Origin: Methanosphaera sp. SHI613
Lineage (GTDB): Archaea; Methanobacteriota; Methanobacteria; Methanobacteriales; Methanobacteriaceae
Length of the DNA stretch: 5,879 bases
Direction: 5' to 3'
NCBI GenBank assembly: GCA_003266145.1
Contig: MVJJ01000172.1
Location: 1-5,879 of the forward strand
In this document: positions 1 through 5,879 of the stretch, piece by piece
How the letters are laid out: the number at the start of each line of letters is the position of its first letter
Position numbering within the stretch: position 1 is the stretch's first letter
Program-made: the position numbers and the translations under genes
Notes under the pieces: generated by a model
What the model was told of the DNA's origin: nothing
What the model saw: the letters and a program-made list of their open reading frames with translations, nothing else
Database searches by the model: none

Positions 1-13
1 TTTTTTATTTATT
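1..13 (+). terminator. Possible T-rich terminator or promoter tract at the left edge
   Basis: The window opens with six T followed by further T/A-rich sequence. A T-tract of this kind ends transcription in archaea and could close a plus-strand gene lying left of the window. The same stretch is also far enough upstream of the ATPase start to serve as its TATA region. The sequence is cut at the edge, so neither role can be settled. Confidence 0.25.
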
Positions 14-64
14 CCTAAATTTGGCAAAAGGAACTACTGAAAAATAACATGTGTTGCAGTTTAT

Positions 65-1306
65 ATGGAATGTGTTAAAATGATAAAAAGACAATTATAT
101 TTAAAACAATTAAGGCAACTACAAGATAAAGATTTTATTAAAGTAATTACAGGAATTAGACGGTCTGGTAAAACAACATTACTTTTAACTTTTATCGAAG
201 AGTTAAAAAAAGAAATTCAAGAGGAAAATATAATTTATATCTCATTAGAAGATTTAAAATATATCAATATAACCACAAACAATCAATTATATGACATAAT
301 TAAAGATGAAACTAAAAATCTCGAAGGAAAAATATATTTCTTCTTTGATGAAATTCAACAAATAGAAAACTGGGAAAAATTAATAAATGGATTAAGAGTA
401 TCCTATGACTGTGACATATACATAACTGGATCAAACTCAAAACTATTATCAGGAGAATTGGCAACACTTATTGCAGGAAGATATATAGAGATACACGTAT
501 ATCCTTTTTCATTTAATGAGATAATACAGTATAATTCCGAAATAAAAAATATTAACATAACAAAAGAAATTGAAGAAGAATTATTTGAAGAATATATAAC
601 ATATGGAGGCATGCCAGGAGTAGTATCCATTGACAATCCCGAAGTTAAAATTCAAGCATTGGAGGATATATATAATTCAATAATACTCAAGGACATAATT
701 TACAGACATTCAATATCAAAAGTTACGATATTACAAAGATTATTATATTATATGATTGATACAGTAGGAAATGCTTTTTCATCAAGGAGTATACACGGAT
801 ACTTTAAAAATAAAGCAATCAAAACCTCAAAAGATACGATAAATAAATATGCTGAATATATCTCTGAATCATTTTTCATGTTAATGGCAAAACAGTTCTA
901 TGTTGAAGGAAGACAAGTATTGACTATGTATGAAAAATATTATTTAACTGATCATGGATTTCATCAAGCCATAGTTGGAAACAACTCAGAAATCATTACA
1001 GGAATCCTAGAAAATATAGTTTATATTGAATTACGAAGAAGAGGATACAATGTCAAAGTAGGAAAAATAAGTAAGGAAGATAATAAAGAAATCGATTTTG
1101 TATGTCAAAAAAATGGTGAATACTTATATATACAGGTAACATATTTATTGTCGAGTGAAAAAACGATAAACAGGGAATTTGGTTCATTAATGAAAATAAA
1201 GGATAATTATCCAAAATATGTAATAAGTACTGATAAAATAAACTTTTCTCGAAATGGAATAAAACATATAAACATAATAGATTTTCTAAAAGATGAAAAT
1301 ATATAA
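65..1306 (+). CDS. AAA family ATPase with C-terminal DUF4143 domain
   Basis: This is a 413-residue P-loop ATPase of the AAA_14/DUF4143 family, cytoplasmic and without signal peptide or membrane segment. Visible in order: Walker A GIRRSGKT (residues 30-37), Walker B YFFFDE (91-96), a sensor-like TGSNSKLLSGE (121-131), the family-typical AGRYIEI and YPFSFNE (137-152), YGGMPGVV (180-187), a helical segment with winged-helix character (about 239-272), and a C-terminal nuclease-like half-site EIDF (342-345) followed by YIQVTY (355-360). In PD-(D/E)xK enzymes the second motif would end in lysine. Here it is QVT, as is common in DUF4143 proteins, so nuclease activity is doubtful. The length matches full-size family members. 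Family proteins are numerous in anaerobic archaea and bacteria, but their cellular role is not established. The start is uncertain: a second ATG at 80 (MIKRQLYLKQL) fits the usual family N-terminus better than the ATG at 65, and neither has a strong ribosome binding site. No partner gene is visible; it converges on the secreted-protein gene. Codons look even more A-rich than in the two sugar genes, consistent with acquisition by transfer, but this is an impression and was not computed. Family call firm; function unknown. Confidence 0.88.
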   Translation: MECVKMIKRQLYLKQLRQLQDKDFIKVITGIRRSGKTTLLLTFIEELKKEIQEENIIYISLEDLKYINITTNNQLYDIIKDETKNLEGKIYFFFDEIQQIENWEKLINGLRVSYDCDIYITGSNSKLLSGELATLIAGRYIEIHVYPFSFNEIIQYNSEIKNINITKEIEEELFEEYITYGGMPGVVSIDNPEVKIQALEDIYNSIILKDIIYRHSISKVTILQRLLYYMIDTVGNAFSSRSIHGYFKNKAIKTSKDTINKYAEYISESFFMLMAKQFYVEGRQVLTMYEKYYLTDHGFHQAIVGNNSEIITGILENIVYIELRRRGYNVKVGKISKEDNKEIDFVCQKNGEYLYIQVTYLLSSEKTINREFGSLMKIKDNYPKYVISTDKINFSRNGIKHINIIDFLKDENI

Positions 1307-1322
1307 TATTTATTGAATACAC

Positions 1323-1328
1323 AAAAAA
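1323..1328 (-). terminator. Secondary T-tract terminator for the secreted-protein gene
   Basis: Six A on the plus strand read as six T on the minus strand, about 95 bases beyond the stop codon of the minus-strand gene. No hairpin precedes it, which is normal for archaeal T-tract termination. It may be a backup to the stronger tract at 1388-1403. Confidence 0.3.
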
Positions 1329-1387
1329 GGAGTAGTATATTATAATGTAAAGTGATAATTAGCGTTATAGTGCTGCAATATAATATG

Positions 1388-1403
1388 AAAAAATTAAAAA
1401 AAA
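1388..1403 (-). terminator. T-tract terminator downstream of the secreted-protein gene
   Basis: On the minus strand this reads as eight T, AA, then six T, starting about 20 bases after the stop codon at 1423-1425. Uninterrupted T-runs on the coding strand are the main intrinsic termination signal in archaea, and placement and orientation fit the minus-strand gene. The convergent ATPase gene has only a weak T-rich stretch after its stop. Confidence 0.55.
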
Positions 1404-1422
1404 GATAGTGAAGTAGGGGTGT

Positions 1423-3915
1423 TTAGGATATTACCAGTTTTATGTCTTTGCTCATAGCATAGTGATTATTGTTTTCACCTACTTTAAGTGTCATGGTCTG
1501 TTTTAGGCTTTCTCCTTCTTTAACGGCCGGTGTCTTGATATTGATGATTATTACTCCACCGTCAATCTGGAGTGTGCTGTTTATGGTTATGCCGTTTATC
1601 TTGTATCCGGCCTGTCCATATGGTATGTAATTGTTGTTTGAGTCATAGAAGTATACTCTTATTGGATTATCACTGTCTGCAAAAAGATCCAATGAGTCAA
1701 AGTCCACGTGTACCATGTGCTTTTTAACGCTTAATGTTGTCCTGTTTCTGTTTGAGTTTTTATTTGAATCCCCTGAATATACAATGCTTATTTCATAGTC
1801 TTTTACTTTGAGTGTCTGAGCGATTGTGTATATTGCCTTTGCTGTTCCGTTAACAACTTTTACTTTTGATGCAAAGGTCTGGTTGTTTATCTTAAATGAT
1901 ACATAACCACTGTTTACATTTGTTTTACCAATCTTTAGTGTTGCAATTACTTCTATTGTACTGCCTGCTTCTATTGGTGTGGAGTTTTTTATGCTTATCG
2001 TACTTGTCACATCTCGTTTTGGTATTGTGAATGTGATGTTTTTTCTAAGTACTTTTCCATCCTTTGTCTGTATCAATGCGTTTAACGTGTATTTGTCTTT
2101 GGTCCATTGTGTTGGTATATCATATTTGTATGTGTATGAACCGTTTGTTACTTTTGAATTGTTTATTGTCATACCATTTATTTTAAGGTTTATCTTACCG
2201 TTTATGTTTTTAGGTAAGTTTACTCGGACATTCAATGTCTGATTGCTGTTGGTTAATGTGCATGTTATGTTTGAGTCAAGAGGCGTTAACGTCAGTATGT
2301 CATTATCTATCTGGGCTATGCTAATGTTTGATCTTGCAATGACTTCATTTGTCACATTCTTGGTTATTTCAAGATTGTTTAGTTTATATGTTGTATTATC
2401 CCCGTAGAATATTACTTTTCTTTCAGGTATCTTCTCGGTAAAGGTTCTACCCTTATTTGTTGAATCAAATTTGACTATTACATCTGTATCAAGGTCTTTG
2501 ATGAATGTGGATGTATTGGTATAGTTTGCCACTATCCATTCTTTTGGCGTGTAGCCGATGTCTTTCCATATCGGATTTGAGCAGCCCCACCAATTGTTTT
2601 CGAGTGATATGATGTTTTCCTTGTCAGTGAATATTGTCTGGTTGTCATCATCGCTGTTATCTGCAAATACGTTGTATTCAGCATCTATGTACTTGAGGTT
2701 GTATATTGCTCCACCCTTTTCACCGGCAGTGTTTTTAAGGAATACTGAATCTCGTGCAGTTATTATTCCACATACTCTCAGTTCCGTCATTTTTTTATTT
2801 GATATTGCACCACCAAATGTGGTTGCACTGTTTTCAAAGAATGTGTTATTTATCAGTGTGAGGTTTCCAAGTTCATTTTCACTCATTGCAATGTTCTGTA
2901 TTGCTCCACCTTCTGCTCCTGCTATGTTTGATTCATAGGTACAGTTAGTAGATAGGAAGTGATGTGTGTTTGTTATTGCTCCACCATCATAGGTTGCGTG
3001 ATTTGATATGAAAACTGAATTGTTTACTATGGTTCTACCGGTATTATATATTGCTCCACCATAGAAATGTTTAGCATCGTTTTTGAAGAATAATGTATTG
3101 TTTATTGTAAGGTTTCCAAATGCATTGTATATTGCAGCTCCGCTTACACCCTTGTTGTACATGAATGTTGAGTCGTAGATGTCTGTTTTTGAACGGATGC
3201 TGTATACTGCTCCTCCGACGTTTATGGTGTCACTGTTTGTGAATGTCGTGTTGATTATTAATGTTTGTGCATTATCCGTGTATATGCTTGCACCCCATGA
3301 GGCGGTATCATTATCAAACTCACAATCCTTGACTGTAAGGTTCATTTTATTGTATATGAATCCGCCTTTGGCTGTTCTTACGTCACGGAATGCATTTTGG
3401 AACTTTGAGTTTTCAATAGTTAATTTACCTTCATTTGTTATTGCAGCACTGACTGTTGAGTTGTAATCTCTGATTGTTAGATTGACTAGCGTTAGGCTAC
3501 TGCCCTCCTTAATGTTAAACAGTCCCTCTTTAGAGTTTGTATAAAGGATGGTTTTATCCTTGTTTTCACCCACAATCTTTATGTTATTGTTTATGTTAAT
3601 TGTATCTAAGTTATATTTTCCATTTGCAATGTTTATTGTAGTGTTGCTTTTTAATTGATTGACAGTTTTTTCATCAATTGTTTTATATGGATTTGTTTTT
3701 GTTCCATCTTCTTTAGTGCTTTTTGATGATTTATTCACATATATTGTGTCACTTGCCGTTTTAATAGATGTATCATCGGTTTTAACAATATCCTGTTGGA
3801 TATTCGTATCAGTTGGTATTGTCATGTCATTACTTTGATTATCTATCGCATATACGCTTGTACTTGCAATCATAGCCGTAATGATGAAAATCAATATTAA
3901 ATATGACTTTTTCAT
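1423..3915 (-). CDS. Secreted adhesin-like protein, Asn/Thr-rich, beta-helix plus Ig-like domains
   Basis: This 830-residue protein is predicted to be exported and to act at or outside the cell surface. Residues 1-23 form a signal peptide: two lysines, a hydrophobic core, and a VYA cleavage site before I24. Residues about 56-125 look like the cap and first turns of a pectate-lyase-like right-handed beta-helix (DTIYV, a G-T-x-x-NPYKTI motif, IVGE). Residues 184-406 carry nine G-G-A-I type repeats. An NNWWG motif (440-444), typical of methanogen adhesin-like proteins, closes the helix. Residues about 475-830 are Thr/Asn-rich beta-strand segments resembling tandem Ig-like domains; the clearest (about 636-730) ends in an I-V-Y-S-G-D motif like Big_3-type domains. 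There is no LPxTG-type signal, C-terminal membrane helix, S-layer motif or obvious pseudomurein-binding repeat, so attachment is unexplained. About 30 N-x-S/T sequons are present. The start is well supported: GGAGG lies six bases upstream on the minus strand. It is divergent from the sugar-nucleotide genes. Binding to host, partner microbe or surface is inference; the ligand is unknown, and a purely structural cell-wall role is possible. Confidence 0.88.
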   Translation of the reverse strand: MKKSYLILIFIITAMIASTSVYAIDNQSNDMTIPTDTNIQQDIVKTDDTSIKTASDTIYVNKSSKSTKEDGTKTNPYKTIDEKTVNQLKSNTTINIANGKYNLDTININNNIKIVGENKDKTILYTNSKEGLFNIKEGSSLTLVNLTIRDYNSTVSAAITNEGKLTIENSKFQNAFRDVRTAKGGFIYNKMNLTVKDCEFDNDTASWGASIYTDNAQTLIINTTFTNSDTINVGGAVYSIRSKTDIYDSTFMYNKGVSGAAIYNAFGNLTINNTLFFKNDAKHFYGGAIYNTGRTIVNNSVFISNHATYDGGAITNTHHFLSTNCTYESNIAGAEGGAIQNIAMSENELGNLTLINNTFFENSATTFGGAISNKKMTELRVCGIITARDSVFLKNTAGEKGGAIYNLKYIDAEYNVFADNSDDDNQTIFTDKENIISLENNWWGCSNPIWKDIGYTPKEWIVANYTNTSTFIKDLDTDVIVKFDSTNKGRTFTEKIPERKVIFYGDNTTYKLNNLEITKNVTNEVIARSNISIAQIDNDILTLTPLDSNITCTLTNSNQTLNVRVNLPKNINGKINLKINGMTINNSKVTNGSYTYKYDIPTQWTKDKYTLNALIQTKDGKVLRKNITFTIPKRDVTSTISIKNSTPIEAGSTIEVIATLKIGKTNVNSGYVSFKINNQTFASKVKVVNGTAKAIYTIAQTLKVKDYEISIVYSGDSNKNSNRNRTTLSVKKHMVHVDFDSLDLFADSDNPIRVYFYDSNNNYIPYGQAGYKINGITINSTLQIDGGVIIINIKTPAVKEGESLKQTMTLKVGENNNHYAMSKDIKLVIS
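2698..3366 (-). repeat. Nine-copy beta-helix repeat array inside the secreted protein
   Basis: Nine copies of a G-G-A-I-Y-N-like motif fall at residues 184, 208, 234, 259, 286, 311, 336, 368 and 401 of the protein, about 24-27 residues apart except for the last two intervals of 32-33. Each is followed by a pattern like x-T-I-x-N-S-x-F-x-x-N, one rung set of a right-handed beta-helix, as in polymorphic-membrane-protein-type repeats. At the DNA level the same short block recurs on the plus strand (ATTGCTCCACC or one-base variants, for example near 2707, 2805, 2901, 2977 and 3051). Copy number could therefore change by recombination. Confidence 0.8.
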
Positions 3916-3921
3916 TTTTAT

Positions 3922-3926
3922 CCTCC
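3922..3926 (-). promoter_or_regulatory. Ribosome binding site of the secreted-protein gene
   Basis: The minus strand reads GGAGG followed by six bases (ATAAAA) and then the ATG at 3915-3913. This is a near-ideal Shine-Dalgarno match and fixes the start codon. Confidence 0.8.
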
Positions 3927-3955
3927 ATTAAATTTTGTGTATATTATTAATCTAT

Positions 3956-3969
3956 AGTATATGTATACT
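3956..3969 (-). promoter_or_regulatory. Palindromic TATA-like element upstream of the secreted-protein gene
   Basis: The plus strand shows AGTATA-TG-TATACT, a perfect inverted repeat of six-base arms around a two-base spacer. It lies 41-54 bases upstream of the start codon. A TATA box here would put the transcription start about 20 bases before the ATG, just ahead of the GGAGG. Its symmetry means it could instead, or also, be an operator for a dimeric regulator. On the minus strand an A-tract (3988-3980) lies directly upstream, where a BRE would be expected. Confidence 0.45.
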
Positions 3970-4070
3970 TCTTATTAAATTTTTTTTTATTTTACTACGA
4001 TTTTATGTAATGTTTTTTCCAGATAGGTTCTTTATGAATTTTTTCTTAAATTTCATTTAAATTAAAAAGG

Positions 4071-4081
4071 TATAATAATAT
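4071..4081 (+). promoter_or_regulatory. Candidate distal TATA box for the sugar-nucleotide operon
   Basis: TATAATAATAT follows the purine-rich stretch AAAAAGG, which could serve as a BRE. Transcription from here would start near 4100-4105 and give a leader of about 50 bases. An identical 11-base copy lies at 4115-4125. In such A+T-rich sequence this is only a candidate. Confidence 0.35.
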
Positions 4082-4114
4082 AGAAATAAAGATATTCTTT
4101 TAGAAGTTAAATAA

Positions 4115-4125
4115 TATAATAATAT
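4115..4125 (+). promoter_or_regulatory. Candidate proximal TATA box for the sugar-nucleotide operon
   Basis: This is a second exact copy of TATAATAATAT, 44 bases after the first. A start about 25 bases downstream would fall on or next to the ribosome binding site at 4142-4147 and leave an almost absent leader. That makes this copy less likely as the main promoter than the one at 4071-4081. Confidence 0.25.
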
Positions 4126-4141
4126 GTTTAACAAAATATCT

Positions 4142-4147
4142 AAGGAG
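4142..4147 (+). promoter_or_regulatory. Ribosome binding site of the thymidylyltransferase gene
   Basis: AAGGAG lies eight bases before the ATG at 4156, a normal Shine-Dalgarno position that supports this start. Confidence 0.7.
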
Positions 4148-4155
4148 TTTTTAAC

Positions 4156-5223
4156 ATGAAAGGTATAATCTTATCTGGAGGACATGGTACAAGACTCAGA
4201 CCATTGACTCATACGGGACCTAAACAATTGATACCTATAGCTAATAAGCCAGTAATAGAATATGCTATTGAAGATTTACGTGATGCTGGAATAGTGGATA
4301 TCGGTATAATCTTAGGTACAAATATGCCTAATAAGATAAAGGATGAACTCAAGGACGGATCACATCTGGGTGTTAACATCACATATATCATGCAGGGAGA
4401 ACCTAAAGGACTGGCTCATGCGGCAGCTACAGCCAAAGACTTCGTTGACGGAGATTCCTTTGTAATGTATCTTGGAGATAACATTCTCAAGTCCGGTATA
4501 GAAGAGTTCGTAAGTAAATTTGATGAAAGTGACTTTGCTGCCAGGATATTACTACAGGAAGTGGATGATCCTAGACAATTCGGGGTTGCTGAATTAAATG
4601 ATAACAATGAAGTCATAAATCTTGTGGAAAAACCGGAACATCCAAAAAGTAACCTTGCATTGGTAGGTATTTATCTATTTAAAAATGAGATATTTGATGC
4701 TATCGATAAAATAAAGCCCTCCTGGAGAAATGAACTGGAAATAACCGATGCAATACAAAGACTAATAGATGATGATAAGAATGTGGATTCATTCATCGTC
4801 GAAGGATGGTGGAAAGACACTGGAAAACCTGAAGACGTATTGGATGCTAACCAGTTAATACTTGAGACTATAAAAACAGATATTAAAGGTATAGTTGAAG
4901 AAAACGTAAAAATAAAGGGAAATGTGATTATTGGTGAAAATACAATCATAAAAGCAGGGTCAGTGATAAAAGGACCAGCAGTAATAGGAAAAAACTGTGA
5001 AATAAAAGGGTATGTAGGTCCATACACGGCAATAGGAGACGGTACCAAACTCATAGAATCAGAGATAGATTCATCAATCGTCATAGGAAATTCAATTATT
5101 CAGTCAGACAAGAGAATAACTGAAAGCTTACTAGGCCAGAACTCTAAGATAATTTCAGATAAAAACACTTATCCAAAGGGAAGAAGCTTTGTCATTGGAG
5201 AAAACTCAATAATAAAATTATAA
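4156..5223 (+). CDS. rfbA: Glucose-1-phosphate thymidylyltransferase, long form
   Basis: This enzyme is predicted to join dTTP and glucose-1-phosphate to give dTDP-glucose and pyrophosphate, the entry step to dTDP-rhamnose and other deoxysugars for surface glycans; it is cytoplasmic. The N-terminal nucleotidyltransferase domain (about 1-240) shows LSGGHGTRLRPLT (6-18) and PKQLIPI (22-28) for nucleotide binding, GEPKGLAHA (81-89), YLGDN (105-109) with metal-ligand candidate D108, VEKP (157-160), ELEITDA (193-199) and GWWKDTG (217-223) with second metal-ligand candidate D221. Residues about 246-345 are hexapeptide-like turns (for example VIIGENTIIKAG) forming a left-handed beta-helix. At 355 residues it fits the RmlA_long group (StrD-like and archaeal enzymes) and is longer than the roughly 290-residue bacterial RmlA. 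Alternatives are UTP or N-acetylglucosamine-1-phosphate specificity, as in the roughly 400-residue archaeal bifunctional enzymes, but the GHGTRLRPLT signature and shorter length favour RmlA. The start is supported by the preceding AAGGAG. galU follows after nine bases, implying co-transcription; rfbB, rfbC and rfbD are not in the window. Confidence 0.87.
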   Translation: MKGIILSGGHGTRLRPLTHTGPKQLIPIANKPVIEYAIEDLRDAGIVDIGIILGTNMPNKIKDELKDGSHLGVNITYIMQGEPKGLAHAAATAKDFVDGDSFVMYLGDNILKSGIEEFVSKFDESDFAARILLQEVDDPRQFGVAELNDNNEVINLVEKPEHPKSNLALVGIYLFKNEIFDAIDKIKPSWRNELEITDAIQRLIDDDKNVDSFIVEGWWKDTGKPEDVLDANQLILETIKTDIKGIVEENVKIKGNVIIGENTIIKAGSVIKGPAVIGKNCEIKGYVGPYTAIGDGTKLIESEIDSSIVIGNSIIQSDKRITESLLGQNSKIISDKNTYPKGRSFVIGENSIIKL

Positions 5224-5228
5224 GGGGA
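5224..5228 (+). promoter_or_regulatory. Ribosome binding site of galU, abutting the upstream stop codon
   Basis: GGGGA directly follows the TAA of the thymidylyltransferase gene, with four bases (TTAT) between it and the ATG at 5233. The tight arrangement suits translational coupling within one mRNA and supports the chosen start. Confidence 0.6.
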
Positions 5229-5232
5229 TTAT

Positions 5233-5879
5233 ATGAAAGCAGTTATACCAGCAGCAGGTTTAGGAACAAGATTTTTACCGGCAACTAAGGCACAGCCTAA
5301 AGAAATGTTACCGGTATACAACAAGCCAACAATACAATACGTAGTAGAAGAGGCAGTCAACTCAGGAATTGATGACATACTCATAATTACAGGTAAGGGA
5401 AAACGTACAATAGAAGATCATTTTGACAAGTCATTCGAACTGGAGTATAACCTTGAACAGAAGGGAAAGTTTGACTACTTAAAACAGGTACAGGATATCA
5501 CCAACATGGCAGATATATACTATGTCAGACAGAAAAAACAAAAAGGACTAGGTGATGCAGTTAGATGTGCGAAAAAACACATTGGTGATGAACCTTTTGC
5601 AGTACTACTGGGAGATACCTTCACATACTCCGATGTTCCATGTACGAAGCAATTGATGAATGTGCATGAAAAGTATGGCGGTTCTGTTATAGCCATAGAA
5701 GAGCTACCCGAGTATAAGATTGAACGTTATGGAATAGTTGACGGTACACGGGTTGAAGATAACACGTATCGTGTCAATAACCTGGTTGAAAAGCCAAAAC
5801 TGGAGGATGCTCCATCCAACCTCGGTATTACTGGTAGATATATTATAACGCCGGACATATTTGATAAGCTTGATGCTAC
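5233..5879 (+). CDS. galU: UTP-glucose-1-phosphate uridylyltransferase, 3' end cut by window
   Basis: This enzyme makes UDP-glucose and pyrophosphate from UTP and glucose-1-phosphate, supplying UDP-glucose, and via epimerase UDP-galactose, for glycolipids and surface polysaccharides; it is cytoplasmic. My translation gives 215 complete codons with no stop. Seen are PAAGLGTRFLPATKAQPKEM (6-25), the GalU form of the nucleotide-binding loop, then KPTIQYVVEEA (31-41), IITGKGKRTIEDHFD (51-65) with the family-typical HFD, KGLGDAV (about 104-110), LLGD with metal-ligand candidate D128, and VEKP (185-188) followed by a G-x-T-G-R-Y-I segment. The residue after LGD is threonine, where many bacterial enzymes have a second aspartate; the metal-binding aspartate itself is kept. 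Full-length family members have about 280-300 residues, so roughly the last quarter is missing at the window edge, not by mutation. The ATG follows the rfbA stop by nine bases behind a GGGGA ribosome binding site, so both are read as an operon. The TKAQPKEM signature separates it clearly from the RmlA-type paralogue upstream. Confidence 0.9.
   Translation, partial: MKAVIPAAGLGTRFLPATKAQPKEMLPVYNKPTIQYVVEEAVNSGIDDILIITGKGKRTIEDHFDKSFELEYNLEQKGKFDYLKQVQDITNMADIYYVRQKKQKGLGDAVRCAKKHIGDEPFAVLLGDTFTYSDVPCTKQLMNVHEKYGGSVIAIEELPEYKIERYGIVDGTRVEDNTYRVNNLVEKPKLEDAPSNLGITGRYIITPDIFDKLDA

Noticed and set aside
14..24. Imperfect palindrome CCTAAATTTGG near the left edge
   Set aside because: It has a mismatch, is very short, and has no second copy or clear position relative to a promoter.
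403..636. Short minus-strand open frame inside the ATPase gene, and a similar one at 1053-1322
   Set aside because: Both are antisense to the ATPase reading frame. The second is a hydrophobic run that arises from reversing A-rich codons; no start signal supports either.
1337..1386. Eight-base inverted repeat ATATTATA / TATAATAT with a 34-base gap in the convergent spacer
   Set aside because: Pure A/T arms with a long loop are expected by chance here and would form no stable hairpin; the T-tracts explain termination better.
2698..3366. Possible CRISPR array or DNA-level repeat element from the recurring CTCCACC blocks
   Set aside because: The repeats are degenerate, remain in one reading frame and encode beta-helix rungs; spacing follows protein periodicity, so they are coding repeats.
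1979..3466. Plus-strand open frames within 1979-2242, 2558-2938 and 3179-3466
   Set aside because: They lie antisense to the well-supported secreted-protein gene, have no ribosome binding sites that I can see, and their residues mirror the repeat codons of the real gene (recurring I-A-P-P). They are shadows.
4671..5084. 137-codon minus-strand open frame inside the thymidylyltransferase gene
   Set aside because: It is fully antisense to a gene with conserved catalytic motifs, is rich in Ser/Ile/Phe from reversed codons, and shows no recognisable domain.
1..5879. tRNA, rRNA, insertion sequence or attachment site
   Set aside because: I saw no tRNA-like cloverleaf arms, rRNA-like conserved blocks, transposase motifs or paired terminal inverted repeats on either strand.

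Overview
The window looks like a chromosomal segment of an A+T-rich methanogenic archaeon of the Methanobacteriales. Methanosphaera or a close relative is my best guess, Methanobrevibacter the main alternative. The reasons are the strong A+T bias, the GGAGG-type ribosome binding sites with TATA-like promoter elements, a large Asn/Thr-rich secreted beta-helix protein of the 'adhesin-like' type common in gut methanogens, and a long-form (RmlA_long) sugar-nucleotidyltransferase as found in archaea. No sequence search was possible, so the taxonomic call is inference.

Layout. (1) Positions 65-1306 (+) encode a DUF4143-type AAA ATPase that appears to stand alone. (2) Positions 1307-1422 are a short convergent spacer with T-tract terminators for the gene on the minus strand. 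(3) Positions 1423-3915 (-) encode an 830-residue secreted protein: signal peptide, beta-helix with nine G-G-A-I type repeats, an N-N-W-W-G motif, and a tail of Ig-like beta-sandwich domains. (4) Positions 3916-4155 are a divergent promoter region with no gene. (5) Positions 4156-5223 (+) encode a glucose-1-phosphate thymidylyltransferase of the long form. (6) Nine bases later, from 5233 and running off the right edge, comes a galU-type UTP-glucose-1-phosphate uridylyltransferase.

How the genes work together. The last two genes almost certainly form one transcription unit that turns glucose-1-phosphate into dTDP-glucose and UDP-glucose, the activated sugars for surface glycans, glycolipids and deoxysugars. 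The divergent secreted protein would sit at the same cell surface and carries about 30 N-x-S/T sequons, so a shared surface theme is plausible but not proven. The ATPase shows no evident functional link to its neighbours.

I did not find a convincing previously undescribed system. The most notable points are the lack of any recognisable wall anchor on the secreted protein, its recombination-prone repeat array, a palindrome with an adjacent nine-base homopolymer in its promoter, and an orphan ATPase whose nuclease-like C-terminal fold lacks the catalytic lysine.
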